Assembly (NCBI GenBank): GCA_030682615.1
Contig: JAUXNY010000069.1
Span: forward strand, 1 to 34,321
Origin: Candidatus Aquicultor sp.
GTDB taxonomy: Bacteria; Actinomycetota; Aquicultoria; Aquicultorales; Aquicultoraceae
Direction: 5' to 3'
Length of the DNA: 34,321 nt
Shown here: positions 15,811 to 26,100 of the stretch, piece after piece
Layout: each line of letters begins with the position of its first letter
How positions within the stretch are numbered: the stretch's first letter is position 1
Notes under the pieces: model-generated
Told to the model about the DNA's origin: nothing
What the model saw: only the letters and a program-made list of their open reading frames with translations
Database searches by the model: none
Translations under genes and position numbers: made by a program

Positions 15811-18348
15811 GTGGAAAAACCCTGGTCCGTGAAGCTATGTGGATTATCTATGAAGCGTGCCGTAGCGATGCTGCTTATTGCGCTGCTCGCAAGCTCGAGT
15901 TTGCTTGTCGGTGGCTGTGGGCTCCTTGGCAAAAAGCCACAAGGCCCATTTACTACTGAGTTTGAAATCAGCGAGAGTAATATCGACTTCTTCCTCGCTA
16001 ATGACACACTGGAGACAGCGATAACCGGCGGACCGTTCTACAACGGGGCGCAGCCGCTGCCATCGCAAAATACGGCGGAGTTCGACACCGCGCGCGCGGC
16101 CAAGGTCGAAGAGATAAAGACCGAAGCTGCAGCACTCGTCAAAGCTTGCGATGGAGCAAAACCGGCGCTGGCCGCCCTCAGGAGCGAGTACACCGCATTT
16201 TTAAATGATGTCTACAGGGACGAGCAAGGCCTCGAAGACATCGCTCTCGAGACGCTCGACACAGTGGTGCTCCTTGGCACCAAGGAAGTCCTCGTCGAAG
16301 AGCAATATAACTCGCTCGTTTCGCAAGAGACCACCCAGACCTACGCAGTCGCAATGCAAGACTATTTGGCCTCTTCCAAGGCCGTTGAACTCGCCGGTCT
16401 CTACCTTAAGGATGCCGACACACTCGCAAGCTACTCCGCGCTCATGGTCAACAACCTTGCAGGCTCTAAAAACGATAAGGTAAAGAAAGCCGTCTCTGCC
16501 TACGACGGCAAGATGGAAGCTCTAGTGGGCGATGCAATTAAGGCGCTTGAGCCGGTATCGCAACACGTCGCCAATGTCGACCTCGGGCTCAAGCAGCTCG
16601 CGAGCGCCGACTACTACTTCTCACTAGAGGCCATCGCGTGGATGAAGGCCGAGCAGGCCAAGCTCGACCCCGTGGTCGCCGGCCTAGCCCCCCGCGAAGG
16701 CCTCACCCAGAAAGACGTCGACGATATCAAAGTATTCTACGGGGCATTCAAAGAACTCAACAGCTCCATGGAGCAACATGCCGCCTCCATAGACACCAGC
16801 AAACTAATCGAGGTGGCCGAAGCGCCGTTCCCGAAACTTGGAATCGAGAACGCTTACGCGGCAGAAGACTATGAGCCCGGCAAGAACTACACGGCCGGAA
16901 CCCAAGTCATGCAGCAGCAAGCCCAGGCCGAGCCGCCCAAGCAGGGCTGGCTTTCCTCGGGTTGGAGCGCAATTAAGACCGGCTTTGGCAAGGTCAAGAC
17001 CGGCGTCGGCGTCGGCGTGGACGCACTCGGGCTTGGCGTGCGCAACATCACCTCGGTCGGCGCGGGCATCTACTACGGCAACAGCGGCAAGGACATCATC
17101 GAGGACGTCATGACCAACACCAAAGAGGCCATGGACAACTATAAGAACGGCGTCTCCGGCGCGAGCACCTTCAAGACGGCAAACGACTATGTCGAGGGTG
17201 TCGAGACAGGCGCCGGCGAGGCGGCAGGCGGTGCGACCGAGTGGACGCTCACGAAGATATTCGGAAAAGGCAAGATATCCGGAGGCGCCGGCTGGGCGGT
17301 CAACGGCATCACAAAAATCTCTGTCGGCATGTTCACCGGCATGGCCAAGGGCATCTATAGGGTCGCAAATAAAGAGTCGTCCACTGCGGACGTCGCCACC
17401 GGCTTCATCGAAATCGGTCTCGGCGCTGTCGGCGGCAGCAAGATACTCATCAAGGCAAGTCACCTCCCCGGCCTGCTCAAGGGCGGCACCGAGGGCGTTA
17501 AAGCGTTCTCTAAAATCGTAACCGGGATGGTAGGCAACGCCGCCAATGCTTCAGAGCGCGCCAATATCGCCAAATCCCTCGCCGAGCTGCTCATAAAAAA
17601 AGGGATGACGCCCGATAAGGCGAAACTCCTTATCTCTAATACCATCAAACTCGAAATCAACCAGGCGGTGGGCCTGCTAATCAAAAACAGCCGCGATGCT
17701 ATGATAAAGAAAATCAGGGACCTAGTAGCCAAGGGCGGCGCCGGATTCCTCACCAACTTCAGCGATACGATAAAAAGCTCGCTTCAAGACCTGGTCAAGA
17801 AGGGCTTTTCGAAGACGTTCAAAGGATTCCTGGACGCGGGAACGACGGTTATAGGGGCTAACGCCGTCGACTACATCGACAACCTGGTCGCCGCCGGCCT
17901 TAGCGACGGTATGCTCGTCGACCTCATAAAGTCGGCGCTCGCAATCCCGCCCGACCCTGCCCAGGTCAACGGCACCTGGAAGGGCTCTATCACCATCACC
18001 AAAGTCGACATCCCCGAAAGCGAAGACAAGCGGGCCGAAGAAGCAGGTTGCGAGAAGGCGTTCAAGGAGCTGGAGGGCAAGAACAACGCTATGACGCTCG
18101 TTCTCAGCTTAAACGAGTCGGGCTCGGGGACGGCCGTGCTCTCCGGCGGAACGGGCGACGGCTCCGGCACGGCCACCTACTCAGATGGCGCAATCCAGAT
18201 GACTATCTCAAGCGCGGGCAGCGCGTTTACGTTCAAAGGCACCGTTGCCTTCAAGAAAGAGGGCGGCATGACGATGGGCGGCTCATGGAGGGCGCCGTAC
18301 CAGGGCTCGAAGATCATCATGTCCGGCAGCTTCTCGGCGGCAAAGTAG
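15811..18348 (+). CDS. Large predicted lipoprotein of unknown function
   Basis: An 845-residue protein with a lipoprotein signal: MKRAVAMLLIALL hydrophobic core and lipobox LVGGC, the cysteine being residue 36. Three parts can be seen. First comes a mostly helical, charged region to about residue 340. A glycine- and alanine-rich middle (about 370-600) follows, with amphipathic and weakly hydrophobic stretches such as VKTGVGVGVDALGLGV and IEIGLGAVGGSKILIK. A C-terminal domain from VNGTWKGSI onward has short beta strands and glycine turns, like a small beta-barrel. I do not recognise the family. The glycine-rich centre recalls membrane-inserting regions of secreted toxins, but this is only resemblance. 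GTG 15811 is preferred because AGAGGTG precedes it; GTG 15802 and ATG 15850 are alternatives. An Lgt-like gene starts 7 bases after its stop. Confidence 0.7.
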   Translation: MEKPWSVKLCGLSMKRAVAMLLIALLASSSLLVGGCGLLGKKPQGPFTTEFEISESNIDFFLANDTLETAITGGPFYNGAQPLPSQNTAEFDTARAAKVEEIKTEAAALVKACDGAKPALAALRSEYTAFLNDVYRDEQGLEDIALETLDTVVLLGTKEVLVEEQYNSLVSQETTQTYAVAMQDYLASSKAVELAGLYLKDADTLASYSALMVNNLAGSKNDKVKKAVSAYDGKMEALVGDAIKALEPVSQHVANVDLGLKQLASADYYFSLEAIAWMKAEQAKLDPVVAGLAPREGLTQKDVDDIKVFYGAFKELNSSMEQHAASIDTSKLIEVAEAPFPKLGIENAYAAEDYEPGKNYTAGTQVMQQQAQAEPPKQGWLSSGWSAIKTGFGKVKTGVGVGVDALGLGVRNITSVGAGIYYGNSGKDIIEDVMTNTKEAMDNYKNGVSGASTFKTANDYVEGVETGAGEAAGGATEWTLTKIFGKGKISGGAGWAVNGITKISVGMFTGMAKGIYRVANKESSTADVATGFIEIGLGAVGGSKILIKASHLPGLLKGGTEGVKAFSKIVTGMVGNAANASERANIAKSLAELLIKKGMTPDKAKLLISNTIKLEINQAVGLLIKNSRDAMIKKIRDLVAKGGAGFLTNFSDTIKSSLQDLVKKGFSKTFKGFLDAGTTVIGANAVDYIDNLVAAGLSDGMLVDLIKSALAIPPDPAQVNGTWKGSITITKVDIPESEDKRAEEAGCEKAFKELEGKNNAMTLVLSLNESGSGTAVLSGGTGDGSGTATYSDGAIQMTISSAGSAFTFKGTVAFKKEGGMTMGGSWRAPYQGSKIIMSGSFSAAK

Positions 18349-18355
18349 ACGCCCG

Positions 18356-19309
18356 GTGCACCCGATTCTCTTTGAGCTGGCGTTGCCCGATGGTACCTCG
18401 CTTGAAGTTACGTCATATCGGTTCGCTTATATGGGCGCGGTCTTCGTTGCGCTGACGATTGCTTGGCTGCTGGCGCGCCGCGACGGCCTGCCGTCACGGC
18501 GCTCGCTTGCCGTATTGCTGGTGACCGCAATTGCCCTGCCGGTGGGCGCGCGTCTGTGGCACGCGATAACAAACCCCGAGACCTATGCGAACGAGCCGTG
18601 GCGCCTCTGGACCCTTCAGGCGAGCGGGCACGCGCTCTTTGGCGGTGTGTTCTTGGCGTCGGTGGCGGGAGTGCTCGCGGCGAGACAGTTGCGGGTCGAT
18701 CTCTGGCGGCTGGCCGATGCTGCCGCGCCGGCGCTCGGCGCCGGTATCGTCGTGATGCGCCTCGGGTGCTTCGCGAACGGCTGCTGCTTCGGCAAGCTCA
18801 CCGACGGGCCGACCGGCGTCACCTTCCCGCCCGGCAGCTATGCCCACTTCTGGGAGCTTGCCCATGGGTACATCAAGCTCTTCGAAGGGCCGCTCCCGGT
18901 ACACCCCGCGCAGTTATATGAGGCTGCGGGGGCGCTGGCGTGCGTGGCTGTGTGGGCGGTTGTAAGGCGTTTTAGGGTTCCACATGACGTAGTTAGTGAC
19001 ATGCCAAGCGGCACATCAAACGGCACGGCACGCGGGATTCCCGATGGTGTGCCGTTTCTCTCGTTAGTTACCGTGTTTGCCGTCGTTCGCACGCTCAACT
19101 GGACACTTCGAGTCCCCCCAGACACGCTCACCGAACCCGGCATCTACTGGCCGATTTACGCCGCGACTGTGGCGGTGTGCTTGGCCTTGGTGGTTGTGCG
19201 GTTTGTTGTCACGCGCCGTAGCTATTCCACAGCCCCTTCCGACTCAACCTCTGCCAACGTTGAACCTTTGGAATCACAGTCACGCAAATCCGCCAAATTT
19301 GCAGAATAA
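18356..19309 (+). CDS. Lgt-like prolipoprotein diacylglyceryl transferase
   Basis: Integral membrane protein of 317 residues with about seven hydrophobic segments. Lgt transfers diacylglyceryl from phosphatidylglycerol to the lipobox cysteine. Family signs are GARLWHAI (64-71), SGHALFGG (90-97), MRLGCFANGCCFG (134-146) corresponding to the Lgt signature around its essential arginine, and VHPAQLYEA (182-190). The signature has the GCC variant seen in divergent Lgt-like paralogues rather than the canonical GNFING form, so it may not be the housekeeping enzyme. A polar loop near 210-235 and a Ser/Thr-rich tail are additions. GTG start, 7 bases after the large lipoprotein stop: the two are very likely an operon, and the lipoprotein a plausible substrate. 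Confidence 0.82.
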   Translation: MHPILFELALPDGTSLEVTSYRFAYMGAVFVALTIAWLLARRDGLPSRRSLAVLLVTAIALPVGARLWHAITNPETYANEPWRLWTLQASGHALFGGVFLASVAGVLAARQLRVDLWRLADAAAPALGAGIVVMRLGCFANGCCFGKLTDGPTGVTFPPGSYAHFWELAHGYIKLFEGPLPVHPAQLYEAAGALACVAVWAVVRRFRVPHDVVSDMPSGTSNGTARGIPDGVPFLSLVTVFAVVRTLNWTLRVPPDTLTEPGIYWPIYAATVAVCLALVVVRFVVTRRSYSTAPSDSTSANVEPLESQSRKSAKFAE

Positions 19310-19451
19310 TCCCCGTTTGCTTTTTCGCCGCCCATAAGAATACTATGCGATGTCCCCGTCTCTTCTGGCCCGTTCTATCGGGTCTGCTCGATTGCTATAG
19401 AGGCCTAATCATCTGTCGTTCGGCCATCATACAAATGGGTACAAGATATAC

Positions 19452-20195
19452 ATGAACGCGTTTATTGAGGGTATGCGTGAAAGTAATAGTGGTCGAACGG
19501 TACTAATTACCGGGTCAACACGCGGCATAGGGCTAGCCACAGCGGCTGAGTTTTTGCGAAACGGCGACAACGCGGCTATTTTCTGCCGCCACAAGAGCCA
19601 TGTCGATGAGGCTGTGGATAAGCTCGTTGCGGGTCTCAGCGCTAACGGCAAGTCCAAACGCATATTGGGCTTGGTCGGGGATGTTCGCGACGCCGCTGAC
19701 GTTGAGAACATCGTCGCAGCCGTGCTGGAGCAGTTCGGGCGTATCGATGTCCTGATAAACAACGCCGGGATTGCTGTTTGGGAGCCGATTGAAGAAACCA
19801 CCGAGGCAGAGTGGGACGATGTCATGGATACGAATCTTAAGGGAAGCTTTCTCTTTATGCGAAACGTCGTGCCTGTAATGAAGCGGCAAGGCGGCGGCGT
19901 TATTATAAACATCTCCTCCGGTCTAGGCGTGCAGGGTCAAGCCAACTATTCGGCTTATAGCGCGTCAAAGTTCGGCCTTGTCGGCCTGGTGCAGGTCGTA
20001 GCCGATGAGACAAGCGGAACCGGAATCAAAGTCTACGCCATCCTCCCCGGCGGCGTGGCCACGAAACTCCATCTCGATATCCACCCCTGGGAAGACCCGT
20101 CACGGATGATGACGCCCGAGCATGTTGCTAAAACAGTCTTCGAGGTCGCTGAGGGAGAAAGGCATTCGGGGTCGTCGGTTGAGGTTTATTCCTAG
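19452..20195 (+). CDS. Short-chain dehydrogenase/reductase (SDR)
   Basis: Classical SDR oxidoreductase of 247 residues using NAD(P)H. Visible are the cofactor glycine motif TGSTRGIG (20-27), NNAG (103-106), the catalytic serine in INISSG (153-157), YSASK with Y169 and K173, and the structural asparagine in DTNLKGS (127-132). It resembles 3-oxoacyl-ACP reductases, but the substrate cannot be named from sequence alone. A second ATG at 19473 is an alternative start; neither has a strong ribosome binding site. It stands alone on the plus strand, and its last four bases overlap the end of a small convergent ORF. Confidence 0.88.
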   Translation: MNAFIEGMRESNSGRTVLITGSTRGIGLATAAEFLRNGDNAAIFCRHKSHVDEAVDKLVAGLSANGKSKRILGLVGDVRDAADVENIVAAVLEQFGRIDVLINNAGIAVWEPIEETTEAEWDDVMDTNLKGSFLFMRNVVPVMKRQGGGVIINISSGLGVQGQANYSAYSASKFGLVGLVQVVADETSGTGIKVYAILPGGVATKLHLDIHPWEDPSRMMTPEHVAKTVFEVAEGERHSGSSVEVYS

Positions 20196-20371
20196 AGGTG
20201 GTGACTGCTGATCTCATTTCCGCATAAGACACGCTCTTGGTCCATGCGCTTGACGACTAGTGAAATCTCATCCAGGTGCGTTAATACAACGTCGAAAGAG
20301 TGGCTGAACTCGCCCCTCATATCATCTAAGTCTTGCTTAGTAGCGATGTATTTAAGGATGTTCTCGTCCAT
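20192..20371 (-). CDS. Small hypothetical protein, predicted coiled coil
   Basis: A 59-residue frame beginning MDENILKYIATKQDLDDMR, charged and helical throughout, with a GGGAG seven bases before the ATG. It resembles, from memory, short coiled-coil proteins of the type MDE..LKYIATK.DLD found next to many unrelated genes. The last residues (GNEISSHHL) may be a truncated end, since the stop overlaps the SDR gene on the other strand. No function assigned. Confidence 0.5.
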   Translation of the reverse strand: MDENILKYIATKQDLDDMRGEFSHSFDVVLTHLDEISLVVKRMDQERVLCGNEISSHHL

Positions 20372-20562
20372 GAACATGCTCCCGGGTAATGTTTGTCTGA
20401 TATATACCCCGCTTAGGCAAAACGTTGAACCTGCTTTAGAAATGGGTATGCAACTACCCTATCGCTAAAGTGATGAGTTGTCAATAGCTGTGCCGTTGTG
20501 CGTTTGTATCATGGCGTATGTATGTTTTATTGCAGCCTGCGTATAAATATCAAAAACAACGG

Positions 20563-20697
20563 TTAAAGATGGAGCGCCTTGCTGTTTCGCGGCATCGGCG
20601 TCTCGCCGACCCCACCGCTGTAGCCATCGTTCGCGGATGCTTGAACCGGGAGCATGAATAAAAGCAGGGCAATCGCTGTGAGAAGATGGCGCCTCAT
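20563..20697 (-). CDS. Short secreted peptide, possibly the remnant of a larger exported protein
   Basis: A 44-codon frame with AAAGGA seven bases before the ATG and a clear signal peptide: RR start, LLTAIALLLFMLP core and a likely cleavage after VQASA. The mature part is only about 20 residues (NDGYSGGVGETPMPRNS). The combination of an intact start with almost no mature protein suggests a gene broken just after its signal sequence. Function unknown. Confidence 0.4.
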   Translation of the reverse strand: MRRHLLTAIALLLFMLPVQASANDGYSGGVGETPMPRNSKALHL

Positions 20698-20716
20698 GGG
20701 CTCGTCCTTTAATCCC

Positions 20717-20860
20717 CTAAACAGCAAGGTATTTAGCGAAGGAATGTGGTTCTGGTACCGGTAAATCATCTTCTTTTAGCCCTTGTACATGAAGCTTGAT
20801 GGCATCATGCATATTTTGCTCTGCCTCTTCAGGTGTTGAACCTGTAGCGACACAGCCAGG
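20717..20860 (-). pseudogene. hicB: HicB antitoxin fragment (C-terminal half)
   Basis: The peptide PGCVATGSTPEEAEQNMHDA through PVPEPHSFAKYLAV matches the second half of a typical HicB antitoxin domain, including the PGC.A.G turn, the amphipathic helix and the PVPEP tail. The N-terminal strand of HicB is missing: upstream sequence instead encodes, in another frame, part of a zinc-ribbon protein. No hicA gene is adjacent. It is a decayed toxin-antitoxin remnant; an intact hicBA pair lies at 29771-30183. Confidence 0.6.
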
Positions 20861-21014
20861 CCGTAGATTCCCCGCTCCGCCGCTTCCATGGATATGGGAG
20901 AGGATGGCCATATAGCTTTCGCTTACCACTCTCATCCCTGTAACATTCCCAGGGACCAGAGGTTTGAACTGTATAGTCGCATGCATTACACTGGTGTATA
21001 TATCCTGCACCCAT
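20861..21014 (-). pseudogene. Zinc-ribbon-like protein fragment with a frameshift
   Basis: From ATG 21014, behind an AAGGTAGG, the frame reads MGAGYIHQCNACDYTVQTSG and continues with a YRDESGKRKLYGHP segment. A CxxC pair is visible and the remainder of the zinc site is missing. At about 20890-20896 the sense moves to another frame, which reads MEAAERGIYGLAV, and then runs into the HicB fragment. I take this as a broken gene with one frameshift and a lost 3' end. The family assignment rests on memory of similar short zinc-ribbon proteins. Confidence 0.45.
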
Positions 21015-21189
21015 TGACAAACCTACCTTATGACTCCGCCCATAAGCATCTAACATTAATCATAAAACCTAAACATCGAGCGGCGCCCGTTTTTTCGAAA
21101 GCTGAACTTGCATATTAGCCTTGATTTAGCCCGCATACAAATGCAACACAGGGCCCTTAAATTGCGCTGCCTGTATATCCAACAAAAGA

Positions 21190-22755
21190 CTACTCCTTTG
21201 TTGGGGGCGCAATCTGAGCATACTCTGCATCGCGCACTACAGTATATACGCTACCGTCGATACTTTTTACATGCACGGCTGTGGCTCCCTTAGAAGAAAT
21301 CGTGTATGCAAGAATATCGCCATCCAGCGACCATACAAGATCTTTGATGCTTATCAAGTCGTCCAGCAATGACCAGGTCTTATGATTGCCGCCATCGAGA
21401 CCGACGGTGCGTACGCTATTCTCTACGACATTGTCATTACCCTCTACAAAATAATCCTTATACGCAAATGCTACTATCGGCAATTTCGGGTTCGCAGCTG
21501 CATGGCTCTCCTCGCCATCTAGATCAATTAGCTGCTCTAGCTTCGAGTCGGCCAAATCATACTTCTTCACTTCGCCCTTACCATCAATGCCACCCCTGGC
21601 ACTGAAAACAATGCTCTTGTTGTCGTTCGTCCAAGACGGGTCGCCGCTGGCAACAACGCCATTTATAGGTTGCGGTTCGCCACTGGGAAGTGCCACGCTC
21701 CCACAACCTGCCAATCCTTTCTCGGTGAAGATGCTAAAGGCGAGCGACTTTTTGTCGGGTCTTAAAGATGCACTCTGCGCAAAACCATGAGGCAGAGGTT
21801 TTGCGACCATCCGTGAATCTTCCTTGTCGATCTCAAAACGAAAGACTCCAAAGTCCTTCTGTGCCGTGCCTGAATTATATCCCCCTCTGTGCTTGCCATA
21901 GAGTATCGAGTTATTGTTATACCATAGCGGTGAATTATCATGCTGCTCGCCAAAGTCATCCGACGTTTCATCATTTGAGACATCATAACGCTGCGACTTA
22001 TTCTCTTTGACCATGTATATGACCAAGTTCCATCTAGCATTCTCATCTATCTCCCACCACGCGAGTTTTTGTCCGTCCGGCGACCAAGCCGCTCCCGTGT
22101 TCGGCGGCACCCTGCCCGCACTTGAAGCTTGAACAAATTTGCTGCCGTCCAAGCTAGCAATGCAAACGTCACCATTGCGAACAAAAGCAATTAGCTGTCT
22201 GTTGTTGCGCTCTTGGATGTCGCGAATATAAGCTGGCGAGCATCCTTGTTTTTCAGTAATAATTCCATCGTTAAACGTAAACTCAACACCACCAAGAGCA
22301 CTCTCTCCACCCCACCACTCAACCCTGTAGCGCAGCGGGAGACCGACCTTGTTCATGTCTTGTTTCTTATGCCTATAAACAGAGGTCAACATTTGCGACT
22401 CAGGCCCAATAGTGAACTCGCCGCCATCCTTAAAATTCGCAACGTAAACGTCGCCTTTATCGCTATCAGAAAAATCATCTTTAACAGGCCTAATGCTGCC
22501 CGTAATGTTATACCATTTTGCCTTGATATCTTTGTGTTTACCGGCGGTTTCAGTATCTACTCGTAGTATTGCGACTAATTCCGAGTCTTGTGAGAGCGCT
22601 GGCGATATTTCAACCTTTGGACCTGCATTTGTGGTGCTAGTCGTCTGTGTTTGTTGCGCTTCACTTAAGCCTGAACCAGGCGCACAGCCTGTCAACGATA
22701 ATGCCATCGTACCAGTAATAATTAGAGTAGTGACCGCTTTTGACCTGAGTTGCAT
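21190..22755 (-). CDS. Predicted lipoprotein with TolB-like beta-propeller repeats
   Basis: An exported 521-residue protein with lipobox LTGC (C24) after a short hydrophobic core. The mature protein carries a threonine-rich linker, an N-terminal beta-rich part and then repeats of the WD40-like PD40 type: AAWSPDGQKLAWW, LRPDKKSLAFSI, SWTNDNKSIVFSA and LVWSLDGDILAYT. Such propellers bind proteins or ligands at the cell surface; a specific role cannot be given. An AAGGAG eight bases before the ATG supports the start. It is divergent from addB and not obviously in an operon. Confidence 0.75.
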   Translation of the reverse strand: MQLRSKAVTTLIITGTMALSLTGCAPGSGLSEAQQTQTTSTTNAGPKVEISPALSQDSELVAILRVDTETAGKHKDIKAKWYNITGSIRPVKDDFSDSDKGDVYVANFKDGGEFTIGPESQMLTSVYRHKKQDMNKVGLPLRYRVEWWGGESALGGVEFTFNDGIITEKQGCSPAYIRDIQERNNRQLIAFVRNGDVCIASLDGSKFVQASSAGRVPPNTGAAWSPDGQKLAWWEIDENARWNLVIYMVKENKSQRYDVSNDETSDDFGEQHDNSPLWYNNNSILYGKHRGGYNSGTAQKDFGVFRFEIDKEDSRMVAKPLPHGFAQSASLRPDKKSLAFSIFTEKGLAGCGSVALPSGEPQPINGVVASGDPSWTNDNKSIVFSARGGIDGKGEVKKYDLADSKLEQLIDLDGEESHAAANPKLPIVAFAYKDYFVEGNDNVVENSVRTVGLDGGNHKTWSLLDDLISIKDLVWSLDGDILAYTISSKGATAVHVKSIDGSVYTVVRDAEYAQIAPPTKE

Positions 22756-23118
22756 CGACGTCTCCTTAGTTATTTTCAGCGTTAATTAGAACAGAAACTT
22801 CTGAGCATGGGTGTGATCTTATCTAGATACTATATTATTCGCCTCAGTATTTGGATATCCTTCGAGTTAAGGCGATCTGGTTTTCGAAATACCCCAAGTT
22901 TCAGCGGATTGAGAAGCCTGCCTGGGACCGTATACTAGTATCCTGCAAAAACTAATGGTGGCTACTACCCCTCTCTAAATATCCATTCCAACTTTCATAC
23001 TACGAGTGTTATTATAGCGCCCATTTGATACAATAAGACTCAGCCATTCAACAAACACAAGTGAGGCATAAGCGCGCCATAGCCCCATGTCCTGCGAGAT
23101 TTAGAGATTGGAATAGAC
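22756..23118. other. Intergenic region between divergent lipoprotein and addB genes
   Basis: 363 bases without a credible gene. It must hold the promoters for both divergent genes. AT-rich stretches such as GATACAATAAG (near 23030) and TTATTATAGC (near 23010) could be -10 elements for addB, but no well-spaced -35 box was found. No terminator, tRNA or repeat seen. Confidence 0.4.
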
Positions 23119-26100
23119 ATGTCGCTAAACGTAATAATCGGCCCCGCGCAGAGCGGCAAGAAAGAGGCGCTTCTCAAGCTTTTCATCGAGAATATCGGGA
23201 GCAATCCCCTGCTTGTAGTGCCGAGCACGCCTGAAGCTCACTATATCCGACGCGAATTGCTGCGGCTTTCGGGGGCGATTATCGGCGCGGAGGTCGTGAC
23301 TTATTCGAGGTTCATAGATGACCTGGCTGCGCGCGCGGCGTTAACACAGAGACGCATCAATAATACCCAACAGAAATACATCGTCCAGCACGTCACGGCC
23401 GCGACCGAGCTGACCGCGCTGGCGAAATCCTCCCAATATCCGGGCTTCTACGAAGCGATAGCGGGCTTCTTTAATGAGCTGACCGAGGGTATGAACAGCC
23501 CCGAAGCCACGGCTAAAGCTTTTGCCGAGTGGGGCAAAACGCGCTCGCGCGGCGCGGATTATCTTGGTGATATCGGCGGCCTCTACCGCGCGTATATGGA
23601 CAAGCTGGAGCAGCTCGATGTCCTGACCGAGCAACTTCTTAGGTGGGAGATTGTGCGCGCCCTGGAAAGCGGCGAGGTATCGGAGGCGCGCCCCATCTTC
23701 ATGTATGGTTTCGACGATTTCACTACGAGCCAGCGACGAATAGTAGAGCTTTTGAGTGTCGACACAGACATCACATTCACCTTGACCTACGAGGATACGG
23801 CGGCGTTTGAGTCGCGCAAAGACGCGGTCATGACGCTCCTTGAGAACGCGAGTTCGGTAATCGAAGCGCATAGCTTAACTAGCGGCTTGCGACCAGCCCT
23901 TCATCCGTCGCAGCCATCGAGTGAATCTCAACCGCCACAACCGCCGAACCAGGCGCAAACATCCAGCGCAAACAACATACAGCAGCCAGCACAGCCCCCA
24001 CAGCCATCGCAACCGATAGCGCCGCAAGAGATAACGTATCTGGCGGCGGCGGGAGAGCGCGGCGAGGTCGAGCTGGCCGGTATCAAAATACTCGAGCTTC
24101 TCGGGAGCGGCAAGTATAGACCTGATGAGATTGTGGTCATCTTGCGCGACCCGGTGCTCTACTCAAGGTCGCTCGTCCAGGTATTCGAGGATTTCGATAT
24201 CCCCTACTCCTTGAACGAGCCGCTCCCTTTGAGATATAGCGCGCTCGGGCGCGCCATCCACGCGCTGACGCGATTCGCCTACGAGGGCGGGGCCAACGCG
24301 GATTTGGTCACCTACCTTCGCATCCGCTATCCCGATTTACAGGAGGCCGCGGACGACTTCGAGCGCTCCATTCGTCTGGGAAAGATAACCGACCCACAGG
24401 CAATGCCGGCCGAGTGGTCGAGGATATCGGATACCCGGGATAGCAAAGTCGAGGCGCTACTCTCGGCGACCGGTCTATCCGCTGCGATACCGCTCATTCT
24501 CGATATCGCAGCCGACGCGCTCCAAGTCATACTGGAACAGGGCGCACGATTCAAACTCAATCGCGGCGAGGGACGCGGGAACCTCTTTACCTTTGAAGAG
24601 CGCGCTTCAATCGAAGCATTCACCATCATCAAGCGCCTGCTGACCAGCATAGAGCAGCTTAAGGCCATAGACGGTTCCTTCGAGCCGCAACTACTCGAGT
24701 TGCCGCCGATGCTCGCGCAATCAAATATTCGTTTAGGACGCGAGGCCGAAGCCGGAAAGGTCCACGTCTTTAGGGTCCACCGTGCGCGAGGACGCCTCTA
24801 CAAGGCGGCGTTTGTGCTCGGCTTGAACGAGGGACGGTTCCCGAAAGCGCTGCGTGAAGACCCCTTCTTCAACCGCGAAGAACGCCGGCAGCTGGCCGCT
24901 CTTGGGTTGGAGATTATGACGCGCGACGACAGCGTGGCCGAAGAGCGCTACCTGTTTTATGTAGCGACCACGCGGGCGACCGAGAAGCTCTACCTAAGCT
25001 ACCAGCGCGTCGATAACGACGGCGACGAGCTACTCAAATCATCGTTTATCAGCGATTTTGAAGCAGCCCTTAGCGACTCGGGCCGCGCGGGCGCAACCAT
25101 CAAGCGGCCGCTCTCAAGCATCATCTTCGACGGGGTCTCTCTGCCGATACCAAACACTAAAGAGGCGTTGAGATACGCGGCCAGCGAATATCAGGCCCGG
25201 CCAGAGTTCGCCCGGGAGATATCGGATAGCGTTGAGCGACGCACCGACCTGGAAGACGCCGCATCGTGCGCGCCGACTCCAACACCGGCGTTTCAAGGCG
25301 AGGAAGCCCTGGACGAGCTGGCGGGTAAAGATACTTTTAGCGTCTCAGAGCTGGAATCGTTCTTGCGCTGCCCTTTCAAATGGTTTGTGGAGAAGAAGCT
25401 TAAACCCCAGGACTTCGAGACAGAGCTCGATGCGCGCATCAAGGGCTCGATATACCATACGACCCTAGAGCGATTCTACCGGGCGCTTCCGGAGAAATTC
25501 GGTGAGAGCATGCCGGTCAAAGAGAAGCTCCCCGAGATGGAAATGTTCATTGTCGAGCTTTTAGAGGATGTTTTTACCGCCGAATCACCCGACACGACTA
25601 GCGTCAACGCGCGTTTCACTAAGCACGAGATGTCCGAGAACCTCAAGCGGTTGATACGGGCGGAAGCCGCACGGCCCTCCCCGTTCACGCCCCGCTATTT
25701 CGAGGCGAAATTCGGCATGCCGGATGAAATCGGCAACCCGGGCAGCCGCGAAGAACGGCTGTCGCTCGGCGAAGGCGTCTATATGCGGGGCGTGATCGAC
25801 CGCATCGACACCGATGACCGAGGCCGGGCTGCCGTCATCGATTATAAAAGCAACAAGATATCGGGCGCGAACGACCTGGCCAAGGGTAAGAGCCTGCAGT
25901 TGCAGGTCTACGCGATGGCCGCAAGCGAGCTTTTCGGGTTGACGCCGGCGATGTGCGCCTTTGTCTCCATCGCGAAAACAAGAATAGACGGTATGTATAA
26001 CAGCGACATTCTAGAGCGAGCGCCGCTACCCAAAAACGCGGCCCGAAACAGCGAAGATTTCGAGGCGATTCTCGGCAACGCGCGCGAAACACTCATCGGG

